Positions 34,621-45,651 of a stretch of DNA of 64,000 bases are shown here, in pieces. The notes below the pieces were generated by a model. It had not been told where the DNA came from. It worked only from the letters and a program-made list of their open reading frames with translations, and ran no database searches. A program made the translations under genes and the position numbers. Source of the DNA: Ancistrus triradiatus. Its lineage: Eukaryota > Chordata > Actinopteri > Siluriformes > Loricariidae. Location of the stretch: positions 62,001-126,000 of the forward strand of contig JAJAGP010000549.1 in the NCBI GenBank assembly GCA_025084515.1, in the 5' to 3' direction. The first letter of the stretch is position 1; every line of letters starts with the position of its first letter.

Positions 34621-36678
34621 ACCCTAGATCAAATCCCTGTCATGCACGGCCTCTTGTGGCTTATTATATTTATAAATCAGATTATTGTTTAACAGCCCAG
34701 ATGATGTAAAACATATCCAGTGCATCAAAAAGAAGCTGTTTTGCATTCCACATAATCTGGACGTTCATTAGGGTATGCTTCAAATAAAAAAAATTCAAAA
34801 GGCTATTACATAAGAGACCCAAGTGTCATTTGTAGTACAGTGACTGTCATGGAACCTTAAACATGAACCATAAATACCTAATGTCTTATTGTGTCATCAT
34901 TAGTCTGGTTCAGTTTACAGTATCAGGTGGTTGAACCATAGGAGATAAATCTGCACATGGTTTAGTTACATTGCAAGTATGTAAATATTCGGTGACAGTT
35001 CTTTCGGTAGTCACTTGCTGTTTAATCCCACCACCTCTTAACCATGTTGGACATGTTTAAGGAAATGGGTTTAAAAGTCACGTTTTGTTTCTTGCTGCAG
35101 TGGATTTTGGTTCACGAGGCAGGCAGGTGCTAATGAACTAAGCCTTCTGTGTTTCTACTTTCAGCGGTGTTGGCGGATGTGAGAAAGTAACACGATTACA
35201 CTATGCTATGGCAGTGTGAAGGATGTTAAACCTCACTTCTCGTCTCAGATAAATGTTAAGCAGTCATGTTAAGAAGATGAGGAATGAATAGGAGAATATT
35301 TGTGGTTTAAACCTTTATTTTTTACTTGAGGTTATTGATAACTACTGTGTTAGGTCTGTCTCAAACTGAGCTCTTCATTTCTAGTCATGCTGAGGCTCAC
35401 AATCGTGTTCCAAACTCAAGTCTTCCCAGAAGAGTGGAGGCTGTAAGAGCAAAGACAAATATCATATTAATCCCTGTTTTCAGATTAGATCTTTGTGGTT
35501 CCCAAACTAAAAACAGTAGAACCTATTTAGAAGTGTGCTTATGAACCACAATTAAACGTGTAAGCATAGACCTGTGTCACCTGTGTTGCAATATCATCTG
35601 GCCAGGTGAGGGCAATTTTATCTGCAAATGGCTATTGTAGTGGCAGGTTTTCATTCCCACCACTTGTTTAAAAAGCTGGGCTCAGCAGTCAAACGGCTAA
35701 TTAGTTCTGTCAGGTCTAGCTGCTGCTTGGATGGATTGAAAATCTGCAGCCGAACAGACAAGATTGGCCACCCCTGAATTAAGCTATCAGTTGCCTCCCT
35801 GTTCTCCGACACAGAATTGGACTTTAGAGAAATTTGGAGCGAATGCTGAAACTCTTCTAATAGAGGAGCCTAATAGATATAAATGAGGTAGGTAAGCTGT
35901 GGTCTCCTGATAACGATAAGCTCAATAGCTCTGCTCTGACTGGCCCGACTCGTCCTCTCCACTCCCTGTCCTCATGGCCCAATTTCCCACTGCAGAAGTT
36001 TTGTAAATGTCTCAGTTTCTCAGTGCACGGTTCTCTTGTTCATATTTCTGTATTGTAGGGCACTATTGAGAAATGAGCCCAGAACAGTCATTCTTTGTAC
36101 GCTAGCGGCAGGCTAGCCTGAATTACTCCTGTCAGCCAAGCTGGAACACCTTGCAATTTCATAAACAGTGAGGTCTATGTATGCCATAATATGTATTTCC
36201 ATGCATAACTTACCCTGTACACACAGTTGCATGGCCAGTCCCAAGAGGTAGTCCAAAGTTTAAATCAGTGTAGGTGGTTCTGGTGATTTTGGTTGAGTTG
36301 ATTGCAGTGGCTGTAATCAAACCGATGTTAGCCAACCTTAATAGAACTACGGAGCCACTGATCAGTCCCCTTATTTGACTCTATATTTAATTTCACAAGT
36401 CTAAAAAATACTAGGCAAAACAGATGGTAATAATAGTATAATTTAATTATTTGATGTATTGATTCTTCTATCTTCTTCTGTTTCTAGCCTGGACTGTGCA
36501 GAACTTGTCCATCCTGTTAGAAGCAGATAATGCTCTGTAAACTGAATAGATGGTTTTATACCCCTTGCTCCCAGGTGTTTAGTTTTTTATGGAGAATTCT
36601 TGTTGTTGTTAATTTGGCTTGTCAAAGCCAAATCATTGTTCCTCATTTTCTTTATTCTTCTCACTTCAGTCAAAAGTA
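34621..36678. other. intron; no gene or clear transposon recognised
   Basis: 35580-36060 is repeat-poor and rich in TAATTA, CTAATTAG and GATAA cores, so it may contain regulatory sequence. ORF 35326-35544 has no family resemblance. Confidence 0.35.
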
Positions 36679-37660
36679 CAGTGGTACCTCGGTTCTTATT
36701 CAAATTCAGCTCTTGACACACTTTGACTATACAAATTTGTCTTGGTTCTCATTGTTTTCTTGGTACTCGGCGCAGTTGAGCGTTTGGACCATCTCCAAAG
36801 AGTTTTCATGCCAAAGAGACTCCACCCATCCACAGTCAGACAGATTGTGTACAAATGGAGGAAATTCAAGACCATTTTTACCCTCCCCAGGAGTGGCCGA
36901 CCAACAGAGATCACTCCAAGAGCAAGGTGTGTAATAGTTGGTGAGATCACAGAGGACCCCAGGGTAACTTCTAAGCAACTGAAGGCCTCTCTCACATTGG
37001 CTAATGTTAATGTTCATGAGTCCACCATCAGAAGAACACTGAACAACAATGGTGTGCAGGGCAGGGCTGCAAGGAGAAAGCCACTGCTCTCCAAAAAGAA
37101 CATTGCTGCTCGTCTGCAGTTTGCTAAAGATCACGTGGACGAGCCAGAAGGCCATTGGAAGAATGTTTTGTGGATGGATGAGACCAAAATAGAACTTTTT
37201 GGTTTAAAAGAAAAGTGTTGTTTGGAGAAAGGAAAACCCTGCATTCCAGCATAAGAACCTTATCCCATCTGTGAAACATGGTGGTGGTAGTATCATGGTT
37301 TGGGCCTGTTTTGCTGCATCTGGGCCAGGACGGCTTGCCATCATTGATGGAACATGAATTTTGAATGATATCAGAGAATTCTAAAGGGAAATGTCAGGAC
37401 ATCTGTCCATGAACTGAATCTCAAGAGAAGGTGGGTCAAGGAGCAAGACAACGACCCTAAGCACACAAGTCGTTCTACCAAAGAATGGTTACAGAAGAAT
37501 AATGGTTTGGAAAGTCCTGATCTTAATCCAATGGAAATGTTGTGGAAGGACCACAGTGTGGATTTTCTAAGGGGCTGGAACAGATTAATCAATTGACATT
37601 ATTCCTTATGGGAAAAATTTGCTTTGTACTCATCGTTTTCTGTCAATAAGTAGTGGTGAA
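36679..37660 (+). mobile_element. chimeric DNA element: Tigger-like ends around a Tc1 family B transposase fragment
   Basis: The left end is CAGTGGTACCTCGGTTCTTA. The right side reads GGAACAGATTAATCAATTGACATTATTCCTTATGGGAAAAATTTGCTTTGTACTC. Both are typical of pogo/Tigger-like elements. Between them (36790-37552) is a family B transposase segment lacking its own TIRs. See the finding. Confidence 0.6.
36790..37552 (+). pseudogene. Tc1-like transposase fragment (family B copy 3)
   Basis: The frame 36742-37254 has RLHPSTVRQIVYKWRKFK, LPRSGRPTEITPRARCVIVG, HESTIRRTLNNNGVQGR and LWMDETKIELFG, covering both DNA-binding subdomains and the first catalytic Asp. Further pieces give the QQDND region. 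It ends abruptly at NPMEMLWKD just after the Glu. This is the longest open family B reading frame in the window, at 170 codons. Confidence 0.88.
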
Positions 37661-38029
37661 GAAAAAGAAGCTCACGGGGGAGAAATGCAATGCTCCTCTG
37701 TGCAATTGCTGCACAGACGGTTACACTGAGCATGCTGATCAGCTGCTGTTCCTGAAGACTCTGCATCTTTGAGAATGAATTGAAACATGTCCAGTTTACC
37801 TAAAACAAGTTGTTAAACACTGTTCCCAGGTTTACACAAAACAGCTCAGTTGGGACTGTTAAGCACTGAAATGTGTATTTTTTTTTTTTTTTTTTTTACG
37901 TCACATTTTTTAATTAATGTTCTTTTTTTTTAGGATTTTTTTTTTTCCTGGAAGCTTAATATTGGTTTGTAAAATTCCTTGAAACTGACATTCATTAATA
38001 CATGCTTTGTGCTGTTTGCCAATTTAGGG
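37661..38029. other. intron; no gene, 20-base T run at 37878
   Basis: Low-complexity T-rich sequence at 37878-37950. Nothing else is recognised. Confidence 0.4.
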
Positions 38030-38165
38030 GTGTTTTATCTTCAGTTACACAGATGTTGTGTTGTATCTTAGATGATTGTCTTGCAATATATCGAGTGTCA
38101 CAGAATTGCTGTATTGTGATGTCGTTATCGTGGCCAATGTATCGTGATAATATCGTGTCAGGAGT
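38030..38165. repeat. hAT-like terminal fragment with TATCGTGATA motifs
   Basis: ATTGTGATGTCGTTATCGTGGCCAATGTATCGTGATAATATCGTG resembles the ends of a common fish hAT-type element. The class is uncertain. Confidence 0.4.
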
Positions 38166-38600
38166 AGTGTTGCACAGTACACCGATACTGTAAACGTGTC
38201 ACAATACCTTACCATTAAAAATGGTAGGATACCTGATTTTATTAGTACTGGTGCTTTTATAAATGATTGCGTTTTGAAATTGGTTTGTTGTTGCGTCAAT
38301 GCGCCACATGGTGGCAGTATGTGTGCGCAGTGCTCTGCTGCCTTTCCCTCTTGGTAAACCCGGTGAAGCAGAAGAGAAAACGAAGAGTTCATGGCTGTTA
38401 ATACCTGCACTTTTGCAGACCGTCCATGGCTTGTAGAGAAAGTACACACAAGAAGTGATATATGGAATTCATTTAAGCCCATGGACACAACAAAACCAGT
38501 CTGCAAAATAACCTACAGAGACCAAGGGAGACAAAACGTCCAACTTCTTGTCCTGAGAGCTCCCAGAGCGGCAGGTTGGAGAATAGGATCGATAACAATG
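38166..38600 (+). mobile_element. hAT-type element remnant with a BED-finger fragment
   Basis: The start is AGTGTTGCACAGTACACCGATACTG, like the hAT end CAGTGTTGCACGGTA. Further in, the ORF 38391-38642 contains RSDIWNSFKPMDTTKPVCKI, which resembles the first half of a BED zinc finger (x-S-x-x-W-x-x-F ... C-x-I-C, with the second Cys lost). The rest of the transposase and the 3' end are missing. Confidence 0.55.
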
Positions 38601-38948
38601 TTACACCATTCTCATGTACTTGAATATAAATCAGACGAGTGAGATTCATTGTATGACAAGCGATCTATTTAACCATCTGACGAGGACGCTGAGGACAATA
38701 ATAACTGTTTAACTGGCTTTGTCTTTATAATTAACTTACCAGTGTGGTAAACATCTTTATACATATGATCACACTGGTAATGCTAAGTTTATCATAAGGT
38801 CCAAACAGGTAAAATCAGGTGTTCACAATCTTAAGTAGATCATCAATACCAGTTATACACATGATATACACACTTTTGTAAAGGGTGTGTAGCTTACTCT
38901 ACTGTCAGGAGTAAATAGAATGTGTATGTATGAGTGTGTGTATATATA
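38601..38948. other. intron; no gene recognised
   Basis: AT-rich, ending in a short TATA/TGTG tract. Confidence 0.4.
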
Positions 38949-39707
38949 CAGTGGGGAAAAAAAGTATTTAGTCAGCCACTGATTGTGCAAGTTCTCCTAC
39001 TTAGAAAGATGATAGAGGTTCTGTAATTATTTCATCATTGGTACAGTGAGTCCCGGGAAATCGCACTGTAGAATTCAATAGTAAATTATGGGTGGAAAAT
39101 AAGTATTTGGTCAATAACAAAAGTTCAACTCAATACTTTGTAACATAACCTTTGTTGGCAATGACAGAGGTCAAACATTTCCTGTAAGTCTTCACCAGGT
39201 TGGCACACACTGTAGCTGGTATTTTGGCCCATTCCTCCATGCAGATCTCCTCTAGAGCAGTGATGTTTTGGGGCAACACGGACTTTCAACTCTCTCTACA
39301 AGTGTTTTATGGGGCTGAGGTCTGGAGACTGGCTAGGCCACTCCAGGACCTTGAAATGCTTTTTACGGAGCCACTCCTTCGTAGCCCGAGTGGTGTGTTT
39401 GTGATCATTGTCATGCTGGAAGCCCCAGCCACGTTCCATCTTCAGTGCTCTCACTGATGGAAGGAGGTTTTGGCTTAAAATCTCACGATACATGGCCCCG
39501 TTCATTCTTCCCTTAACACAGATCAGTCGTCCTGTCCCCTCTGCAGAAAAACAGCCCCAAAGCATGATGTTTCCACCCCCATGCTTCACAGTAGGTATGG
39601 TGTTCTTGGGATGCTACTCAGCATTCTTCTTCCTCTAGTTGAGTTTTTGCCAAAAAGTTCTATTTTGGTTTCATCTGACCACATGATATTCTCCTAATCC
39701 TCTTCTG
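38949..39707 (-). mobile_element. Tc1-like transposon, family A copy 4, truncated
   Basis: The left TIR CAGTGGGGAAAAAAAGTATT is present after TA. The element breaks off at CTCCTAATCCTCTTCTG, inside the transposase gene, where a SINE begins. The - strand frame 39589-39296 has KHGGGNIMLWGCFS, IYVKGRMNGAMYREIL-like and WPSQSPDLSPI, so only the catalytic half remains. Confidence 0.88.
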
Positions 39708-40025
39708 TGGGGCGTATGTATGAGCCTGCCTCACAGCAAGAAGGTCCTGGGTTCAATCCCAGGCTGGAGCAGCCTGGGTCCTTTCTGTGTGGAGTTTGCA
39801 TGTCCTCCCCGTGTCCGTGTGGGTTTACTCTGGGTGCTTCGGATTCCTCTCACAGTCCAAAGAGTATGTAAGGAGTGTGTAACTACAGTTAGTAGTTTAG
39901 TGCTTTAGTATGTAACTGATACTGGTTACAATAAATTGGCATTGACTTGATGCTGACCACTGATGCTGAAATGACACATGAAATGACCACTGATGCTGAT
40001 GGCGACTAGATAACTAGACCAAATA
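39708..40025 (+). repeat. tRNA-derived SINE (SINE-1 group)
   Basis: It contains a tRNA-like head with B box GGTTCAATCCC, then the GGAGTTTGCATGTCCTCCCCGTGTCCGTGTGGGTTTACTCTGGGT body. The tail is an irregular duplication of ACCACTGATGCTGA(AATGA/TGGCGA) and then AAATAAACAAAC. It lies exactly where family A copy 4 is cut. Confidence 0.8.
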
Positions 40026-40639
40026 AACAAACAGCTGTACGAGCCCAAAACTGTATTTATCAGCCTCTTCTTGCATGAAGACATTTCAGTAGGGTTTAAA
40101 ACTCTCTCTGGGCCCCTACTGTGGTAGTGACCTGAAAACTGTTCCACAGCATTAGGTAATATTGTAATCCCTTCCACCTGAACATGCATGCACTCTCAAA
40201 TGAGCTCATACTGAGTGAAAGTAAGCCAACACATTTGTTGATCTTTTTCCAAATGTCCTACCGGATGGCTGCTAGCTTACTGGTTAGTATGGTGTGCTCT
40301 GGAGTTCATTGTGTGAAGGCTCTTATTAGCAAGTCTTAATACATAAGATTAGCTCAGTTTAATTCCGGTTTCATGTGGTCACTGTGTCCTTATAGCTCTC
40401 ACTGTGTAACTTGGGAATTCATTTTCACCTGCAGCACTCTCATCTCCCTTGCTCCAGATAGCACAGCAACCCCCCAAACCCTCCTCCCCCCAAACATCTC
40501 AGCCCTCTACTGCAGCTTCTGAAATGTAGGCCAACCACAGGAGGTGATGCATCTGATCTTTCCTTCAGTGTCCATGCATTAGGACAACATATGAATTGTA
40601 GAAGTTTTTCCCCAATCTGGACCCAACTCATTCATTTGG
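40026..40639. other. intron; no gene recognised
   Basis: A C-rich stretch lies at 40468-40492. ORFs here show no family resemblance. Confidence 0.35.
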
Positions 40640-40700
40640 ATTATATATTGCCTCACTTGTAAATCACTTTGGATAAAAGTACATGGCGATTATGCAAATG
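40640..40700 (+). repeat. SINE tail fragment
   Basis: CTTGTAAATCACTTTGGATAAAAGTACATGGC is a decayed version of the GTAAGTCGCTCTGGATAAGGGCGTCTGC tail. Confidence 0.5.
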
Positions 40701-40859
40701 GAGTCGACTGTTATTGGGTTTTATTTGTCATTTAGAACAGTCAGTACCTTGCTTCATGACCTACTCTGTTCATTATGTTGCAACCAAAAAGCAGTTTGAA
40801 GTGGCACTGAATCCAAAAATGTTTTTTAAATGAGTAATTATTCTACGGTTTTGGGTCAA

Positions 40860-41090
40860 ATTGGTTTGGCCCAGTGGGTTTAATGCACTGAACTCACTGG
40901 AATGTTGTGGGTTCATGTCTCAGGTGTCCCATGCTGCCACAGTTGGGATCTTGGGAAGGGTCTTTCATGTGCTTCGTTTTCAGGTTAAGCGTATGTTGCT
41001 GTAAACAAGTGTGTTTTACAAATACTGTAAATGTAATTGCATTGCCTTGTGGATCTGTGGAACTGTCACTTCTCTCTTTCATGTTGGATT
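40860..41090 (+). repeat. possible old tRNA-derived SINE
   Basis: TTGGCCCAGTGGGTTTAATGCACTGAACTC, then GTGGGTTCATGTCTC, resembles A- and B-box regions, with an AAATGTAATTGC tail near 41028. It is weakly supported. Confidence 0.3.
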
Positions 41091-41726
41091 AGTTGGGAAA
41101 AAAAACCAGACACTGCATGTTGCTGATAAATAGAGAGTAAGAAAGGGCTTGTATTTTGTTTCCAGGAACTAACAGCAAAAACATTTTACTCCTCACAAAT
41201 GTCATCTGACCTAGCGTGCTCCAGGCTCAGCTTTTGGACCTGTCAGCTCTGACTGTTGGAGAAGAGAAAACTATCGTTAAACATGTTAAATTCTGATACT
41301 GTGCTGCATCTCATTAGTTTGAAAGTGAATGCATGGGAACAGCATGGGTTATCGGAAAAGGATCAGACTTAAAATACAGGTAACGTCCGTTTTACGATGG
41401 TCCAACTTAATGTTTTGGCTTTATCATATAAGGAGTCTGATTAGTACACATACAGTGGTGTGAAAAAGTGTTTGCCCCCTTCCTGATTTTTTTTTTTTGC
41501 ATGATTGTCACACTTAAGTGTTTGGGAACATCAAACCAGTTTAAATATTAGTCAAAGACAACACAAGTAAACACAAAATGTTGTTTTTAAATGAAGGTGT
41601 TTATTATTAAGGGAGAAAAAAATCCAAACCTACATGATCCTGTGTGCAAAAGTGATTGCCCCCTAAACCAAATAACTGGTTAGGCCACCTTAGCAGCAAC
41701 AACTGCAACCAAGCGTTTGCCATAAC

Positions 41727-42693
41727 TTACAATGAGTCTTTTACAGCGTTGTGGAGGAATGTTGGCCACTCATCTTTGCAGAATTGTTGTAATTCAGCCA
41801 CATTGGAGGGTTTTCCAGCATGAACGGCCTTTTTAAGGTCATGCCACAGCATCTCCATAGGATTCAGGTCAGGACTTTGACTAGGCCACTCCAAAGTCTT
41901 CATTTTGTTTTTCTTCAGCCATTCAGAGGTGGACTTGTTGGTGTGTTTTGGATCATTGTCCTGCTGCAGAACCCAAGTTCGTTTCAGCTTGAGGTCACCA
42001 ACAGATGGCTGGACATTCTCCTTCAGGATTTTTTGGTAGACAGCAGAACTCATAGTTCCATTTATCACAGCAAGGCTTCCAGGTCCTGAAGCAGCAGAAC
42101 AGCCCCAGACCATCACACTACCACCACCATATCTTACTGCTGCTGCCTATAATGTTCTTTTTCTGAAATGCTGTGTTAACTTTTACACCAGATGTAATGG
42201 GACACACACCTTCCAAAGAGTTCAACTTTTGTCTCGTCAGTCCACAGAATGTTTTCCCAAAAATCTTGGGGATCATCAAGATGTGTTCTGGAAAAATTGA
42301 GACGAGCTTAAATGTTCTTTTTGCTCAGCAGTGGATTCGTCTTGGAACTCTGCCATGCAGGCCATTTTTGCCCCGTCTCTTTCTTATGGTGGAGGCATGA
42401 ACACTGACCTTAACGAGGCAAGTGAGGCCTGCAGTTCTTTGGATGTTGTTGTGGGGTCTTTTGTGACCTCTTGGATGAGTCGTCGCTGTGCTCTTGGGGT
42501 AATTTTGGTCGGCCGGCCACTCCTGGGAAGGTTCACCACTGTTCCATGTCTTCACCATTTGTGGATAATGGCTCTCACTGTGGTTCGCTGGAGTCCCAAA
42601 GCTTTAGAAATGGCTTTATAACCCTTTCCAGTCTGATAGATCTCAATTATTTTCCTTTCTCAATTGTTCCTGTATTTCTTTGGATCTCGGCAT
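41727..42693 (-). pseudogene. Tc1-like transposase pseudogene (family C copy 2)
   Basis: The ATG at 42693-42691 gives MPRSKEIQEQL, like copy 1. DNA-binding pieces follow with frameshifts. The C-terminal frame 42116-41727 is open for 129 codons. It has MMVWGC, LQQDNDPKHTN (second catalytic Asp) and SPDLNPMEMLWHDLKKAV (Glu), and ends HNAVKDSL and stop. The first-Asp region near 42240 is damaged. Confidence 0.88.
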
Positions 42694-42952
42694 GATGTGT
42701 AGCTTTTAAGGATCTTTTGGTTACTTCACTTTGTCAAGCAGGTCCTATTTAAGTGATGTCCTGATTGAGAACAGGTGTGGTCATAATCAGGCCTGGGTGT
42801 GGCTAGAGACAGTCAACTCAGGTGTGATAAACCATAGTTATGTTTTAACAAGGGGGGGATCACTTTTTCACAGTGGGCCAGTAGGTTTGGATTTTTTTTC
42901 TCCCTTCATAATAACCACCTTCATTTTTAAAAACTGCATTTTGTGTTTACTG

Positions 42953-43861
42953 TATTTTTTGCGGGACCATATGGCGCATTTAAAATCCTTTGAACTTTCT
43001 CAAAAAATCGACAGTGCGCCTTAACATGCGGTGCATCTCTAATGTATGAATTAATTCTGGTCTTATATGAAATTAAGTGCTGTGTGTGGTTGCCTGTGCT
43101 CCCCCGTTTCTGAACCTAGAAACGATTGTAGAATGGTACCACGGCACTCATAAATCTGTCAAAATGTTTTAGCACGGTCTTGGTACGTTACGGAGCTTAC
43201 GGCCACCGAGTGCGCAGCATAGCGGAGTAATACGGTATGTGCTTCAGCATTAGGGTACGTACATTCATTCATTTATTTTCGAAGCGGATTTTCAAAAACA
43301 CAACGCTATCAGTCACTGCAGTACAACATGGTCATAGAGCAGCTGTGATAGAATTCAACATTAACGGAATCAATGGTACAGAGTGGAGAAGCAAGAGACG
43401 CGCTCGCCTGCGCCAGGTAAAGAACCAAAACTGAGCGCTTCCGACGGAAACTTAAGAGTTTTTGTTTAAATGTAATGCGTTTATAAACCCGAGTGCGCAT
43501 TTATGTATGAACATGATCCGTTTAGCAGTCGATCACTGTACTCGCTCTTATAATCCCGGGTGCGCTTTATGGTTCCGGAACATACGTACTTGTGATGTCT
43601 TTGACTGGATTTAATTGGTTTGATGTTCCGAAAACTTACTTACGCGATTCTTCTAAGGACTATAGCAAGGTCTCGCGCGTCAAATGTTGGGGGCGGGGGG
43701 GCGTGTACATATGTGTGACACGACGGAACTTAAGAGTTTTGTTTCATGTAATGCGTCTTATAACCCGGTGCGCTTTATGTATGAACATAGATCCGTTAGC
43801 AGTCGATCACTGATATCGCGTCTTATAATCCGGTGCGCTTTATGGTCCGGAAAATACGGTA
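42953..43861. mobile_element. pogo/Tigger-like non-autonomous element inside family C copy 2
   Basis: The left end CTGTATTTTTTGCGGGACCATATGGCGCA and the right end TGCGCTTTATGGTCCGGAAAATACGG are imperfect inverted repeats with TA on each side. No transposase is recognised. It contains a near-duplicate segment, described in the findings. Confidence 0.7.
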
Positions 43862-44069
43862 CTTGTGATGTCTTTGACTGATATTTAAATTGGTTTGATG
43901 TTCCGAAACACTTAATTGTGACAAACATGCACAAAATTAGGAAATCAGGAAGGGAGCAACCACTTTTTCACACCACTGTATGAAGTTTCATTTGTTGCCA
44001 ACTCCTTGATGAGTGTTTTTATTTTTTTTTTATTTATTTATTTATTTTTTTCTCCCCCCAAACGAGTTT

Positions 44070-44990
44070 TCATTTCCTGCATTCAGACCTGCAGAAAAAG
44101 TTGGAATGTGAGCAATTTAGGGCTAGTAATGAGGCAAAAAAACTAATGTGATTTCAAACAGGTGATTGTAATCATGATTTGGTACAAACGCAGTATCCAC
44201 GAAAGGCTGAATACTGAAGAGCAAAGATGGGCAGAGACTGTCCAATTTTGTCAACAAATTAGAAAATTATTGAAATGTTTGAAAACAATGTTCCTTAAAG
44301 AAATATTGGAGGGATTTTACATGTCTTTAAATGAATCAAGGAATCTGGAGGAATTTCAGTACAAGAAGGGTAAGGGGACACTGTATCAAGGGCACTGCAT
44401 CAAGAACCGTCATTCATCCATAGCTGATAGAACCACATGGGCAAGGGATTACTTTATCAAACCTTTATCAAGCACTACAATAAAGAGTTACATTCACAAA
44501 TGCCACTTAAAACGATGCTGTACAAAAAAAGAAGCCTTATGATAACAATGTCCAGAAGTGGCATCAAGTTCGTTGGGCTCGGAGGTATCTAGGATGGACC
44601 CTCGCACAGTGGAAACGTGTATTGTGGTCAGGTGAATCACTATTCCAGGTCTTTATTGGAGAAAATGGACACCGTGTGCCAAGGACCAAGGACGAAAAGC
44701 CAGGCTCTGTCATGGTATGGGGTCGGGTCAGGGCCCTTAGTAAAGGTCATTTACACTTCTGTGATGCAGCATTAATGCAGAGGTTTTGGAGCAACATAAG
44801 CTCCTTTCAAGGTGCATTCTTAAAAGAAGTGTCCCAGTTCTTTTCCTGATTTGGTGTTGTATTGATCAAATCAAGGCTAGTGAAATAAAATTCCACTTAT
44901 ATCTGTCCCTTTCCAATATGAGCTTGTGTATTAGCAGTTACTCGTTGAGGTGCACCCAAAACCATGTGATCTGTCAAACATAAGAGTGCC
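44070..44990 (+). mobile_element. family F Tc1-like element, 3' end unclear, inactive
   Basis: It starts CTGCAGAAAAAGTTGGAATGTG..., as in other family F members. Coding pieces are RRYLGWTLAQWKRVLWSGES (Ser-Gly-Glu where Ser-Asp-Glu is expected), ENGHRVPRTKDEK and GSVMVWGRVRALSKGHLHFCD. The catalytic C-terminal third is lost after about 44830. Confidence 0.72.
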
Positions 44991-45124
44991 AGACTGGATG
45001 TCCACCATTGTACTTGCTGACTAACTTGACATGATATTAATTAGCTAATTAAGAGGGAATCCACCATGGAGTTGAAGCTGTGGTAAACAGAAGTGGTCTA
45101 AGCTGATGTGGAGCACTGATCAAT

Positions 45125-45352
45125 AGTTACCAAAAATGTATAGCTTCAGTTATTGCTGCTCAAGGGTGTCACACCTTGTACTGTTTTACGTTCTTTTTCC
45201 ACTTGCATACATGTAATATCGGATCATTTTCATCTGTAAATTCGTGAACAATTTAAATTAGGTTCTCTTGATTTACTTTCAGGACTGATGATGTTTTAGC
45301 TCATATTTTTGGAGAACATTCTAAAAAGTGTGCAAACTTTCAAGCCCTACTG
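45125..45352 (+). repeat. divergent family B-like 3' end
   Basis: It holds remnants of ATAGCTTCAGTTATTGCTGC, GTCACACCTTGTACTG, GGTTCTCTTGATTTACTTTCAGGACTGATGATGTTTTAGCTCATAT and CAAACTTTCAAGCCCTACTG. It follows the family B 3' end in order with about a quarter of the positions changed, so it is an older copy or a related family. Confidence 0.7.
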
Positions 45353-45530
45353 CTATATAATGTTACACAGACTCTGCAGCTGGGTTGTCCTATGGGAGTA
45401 ACTCTCAAGTTATTTAGAGGGTGTGTAAAGAGTCTTTTCTTCAAGTCTCCATGAACTAAAGAATGTGCAGACAAAACAAGGCCGTCTACATGGGCAAATT
45501 CATTCATTGTACTGCTGTCTTCTTCCTCAG

Positions 45531-45651
45531 GCCAGCACCCAAACCAGCAGCCAGTGAAAAGAAAGAGCGGCCCACCAGCACCATGAGTGAGGCATCCAAC
45601 TACACGGGGGGCTCCGACTACACAACGCACCCAAACAGTCCCACAACCAGA
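45531..45651 (+). CDS. plekha5: plekha5 exon: WW-to-PH linker
   Basis: The acceptor is TCTTCCTCAG and the donor is GTGAGT at 45652. The first base completes the Gln codon left open by the previous exon, and 40 codons follow to a phase-0 end. The peptide includes SEKKERPTSTMSEASNY and SDYTTHPNSPTTR, matching the recalled human stretch EEKKERPISMINEASNY. It is a Ser/Thr/Pro-rich disordered linker. The intron before it is about 11.9 kb and carries a chimeric DNA element, one A, one C and one F element, and a divergent B end. Confidence 0.93.

Larger units (their letters stand above)
41453..43978 (-). mobile_element. Tc1-like transposon, family C copy 2, carrying a Tigger-like insertion
   Basis: Both TIRs are complete (CAGTGGTGTGAAAAAGTGTT and ...TTTTTCACACCACTG) with TA duplications. 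The inner direct repeat (GTGCAAAAGTGATTGCCCCC) gives IR/DR. The transposase lies on the - strand, 42693-41727. Near the right end, a second element with the ends CYGTATTTT..CGGACCATA and TA on both sides is inserted at about 42953-43861. Without it this copy would be about 1.6 kb, a normal Tc1 size. Confidence 0.92.

Noticed and set aside
38296..38320. CTCF-like GCGCCACATGGTGGCAG
   Set aside because: Two mismatches in the CCASYAGRKGGCRS core, and it lies within a hAT remnant, so it is too weak to list as a site.
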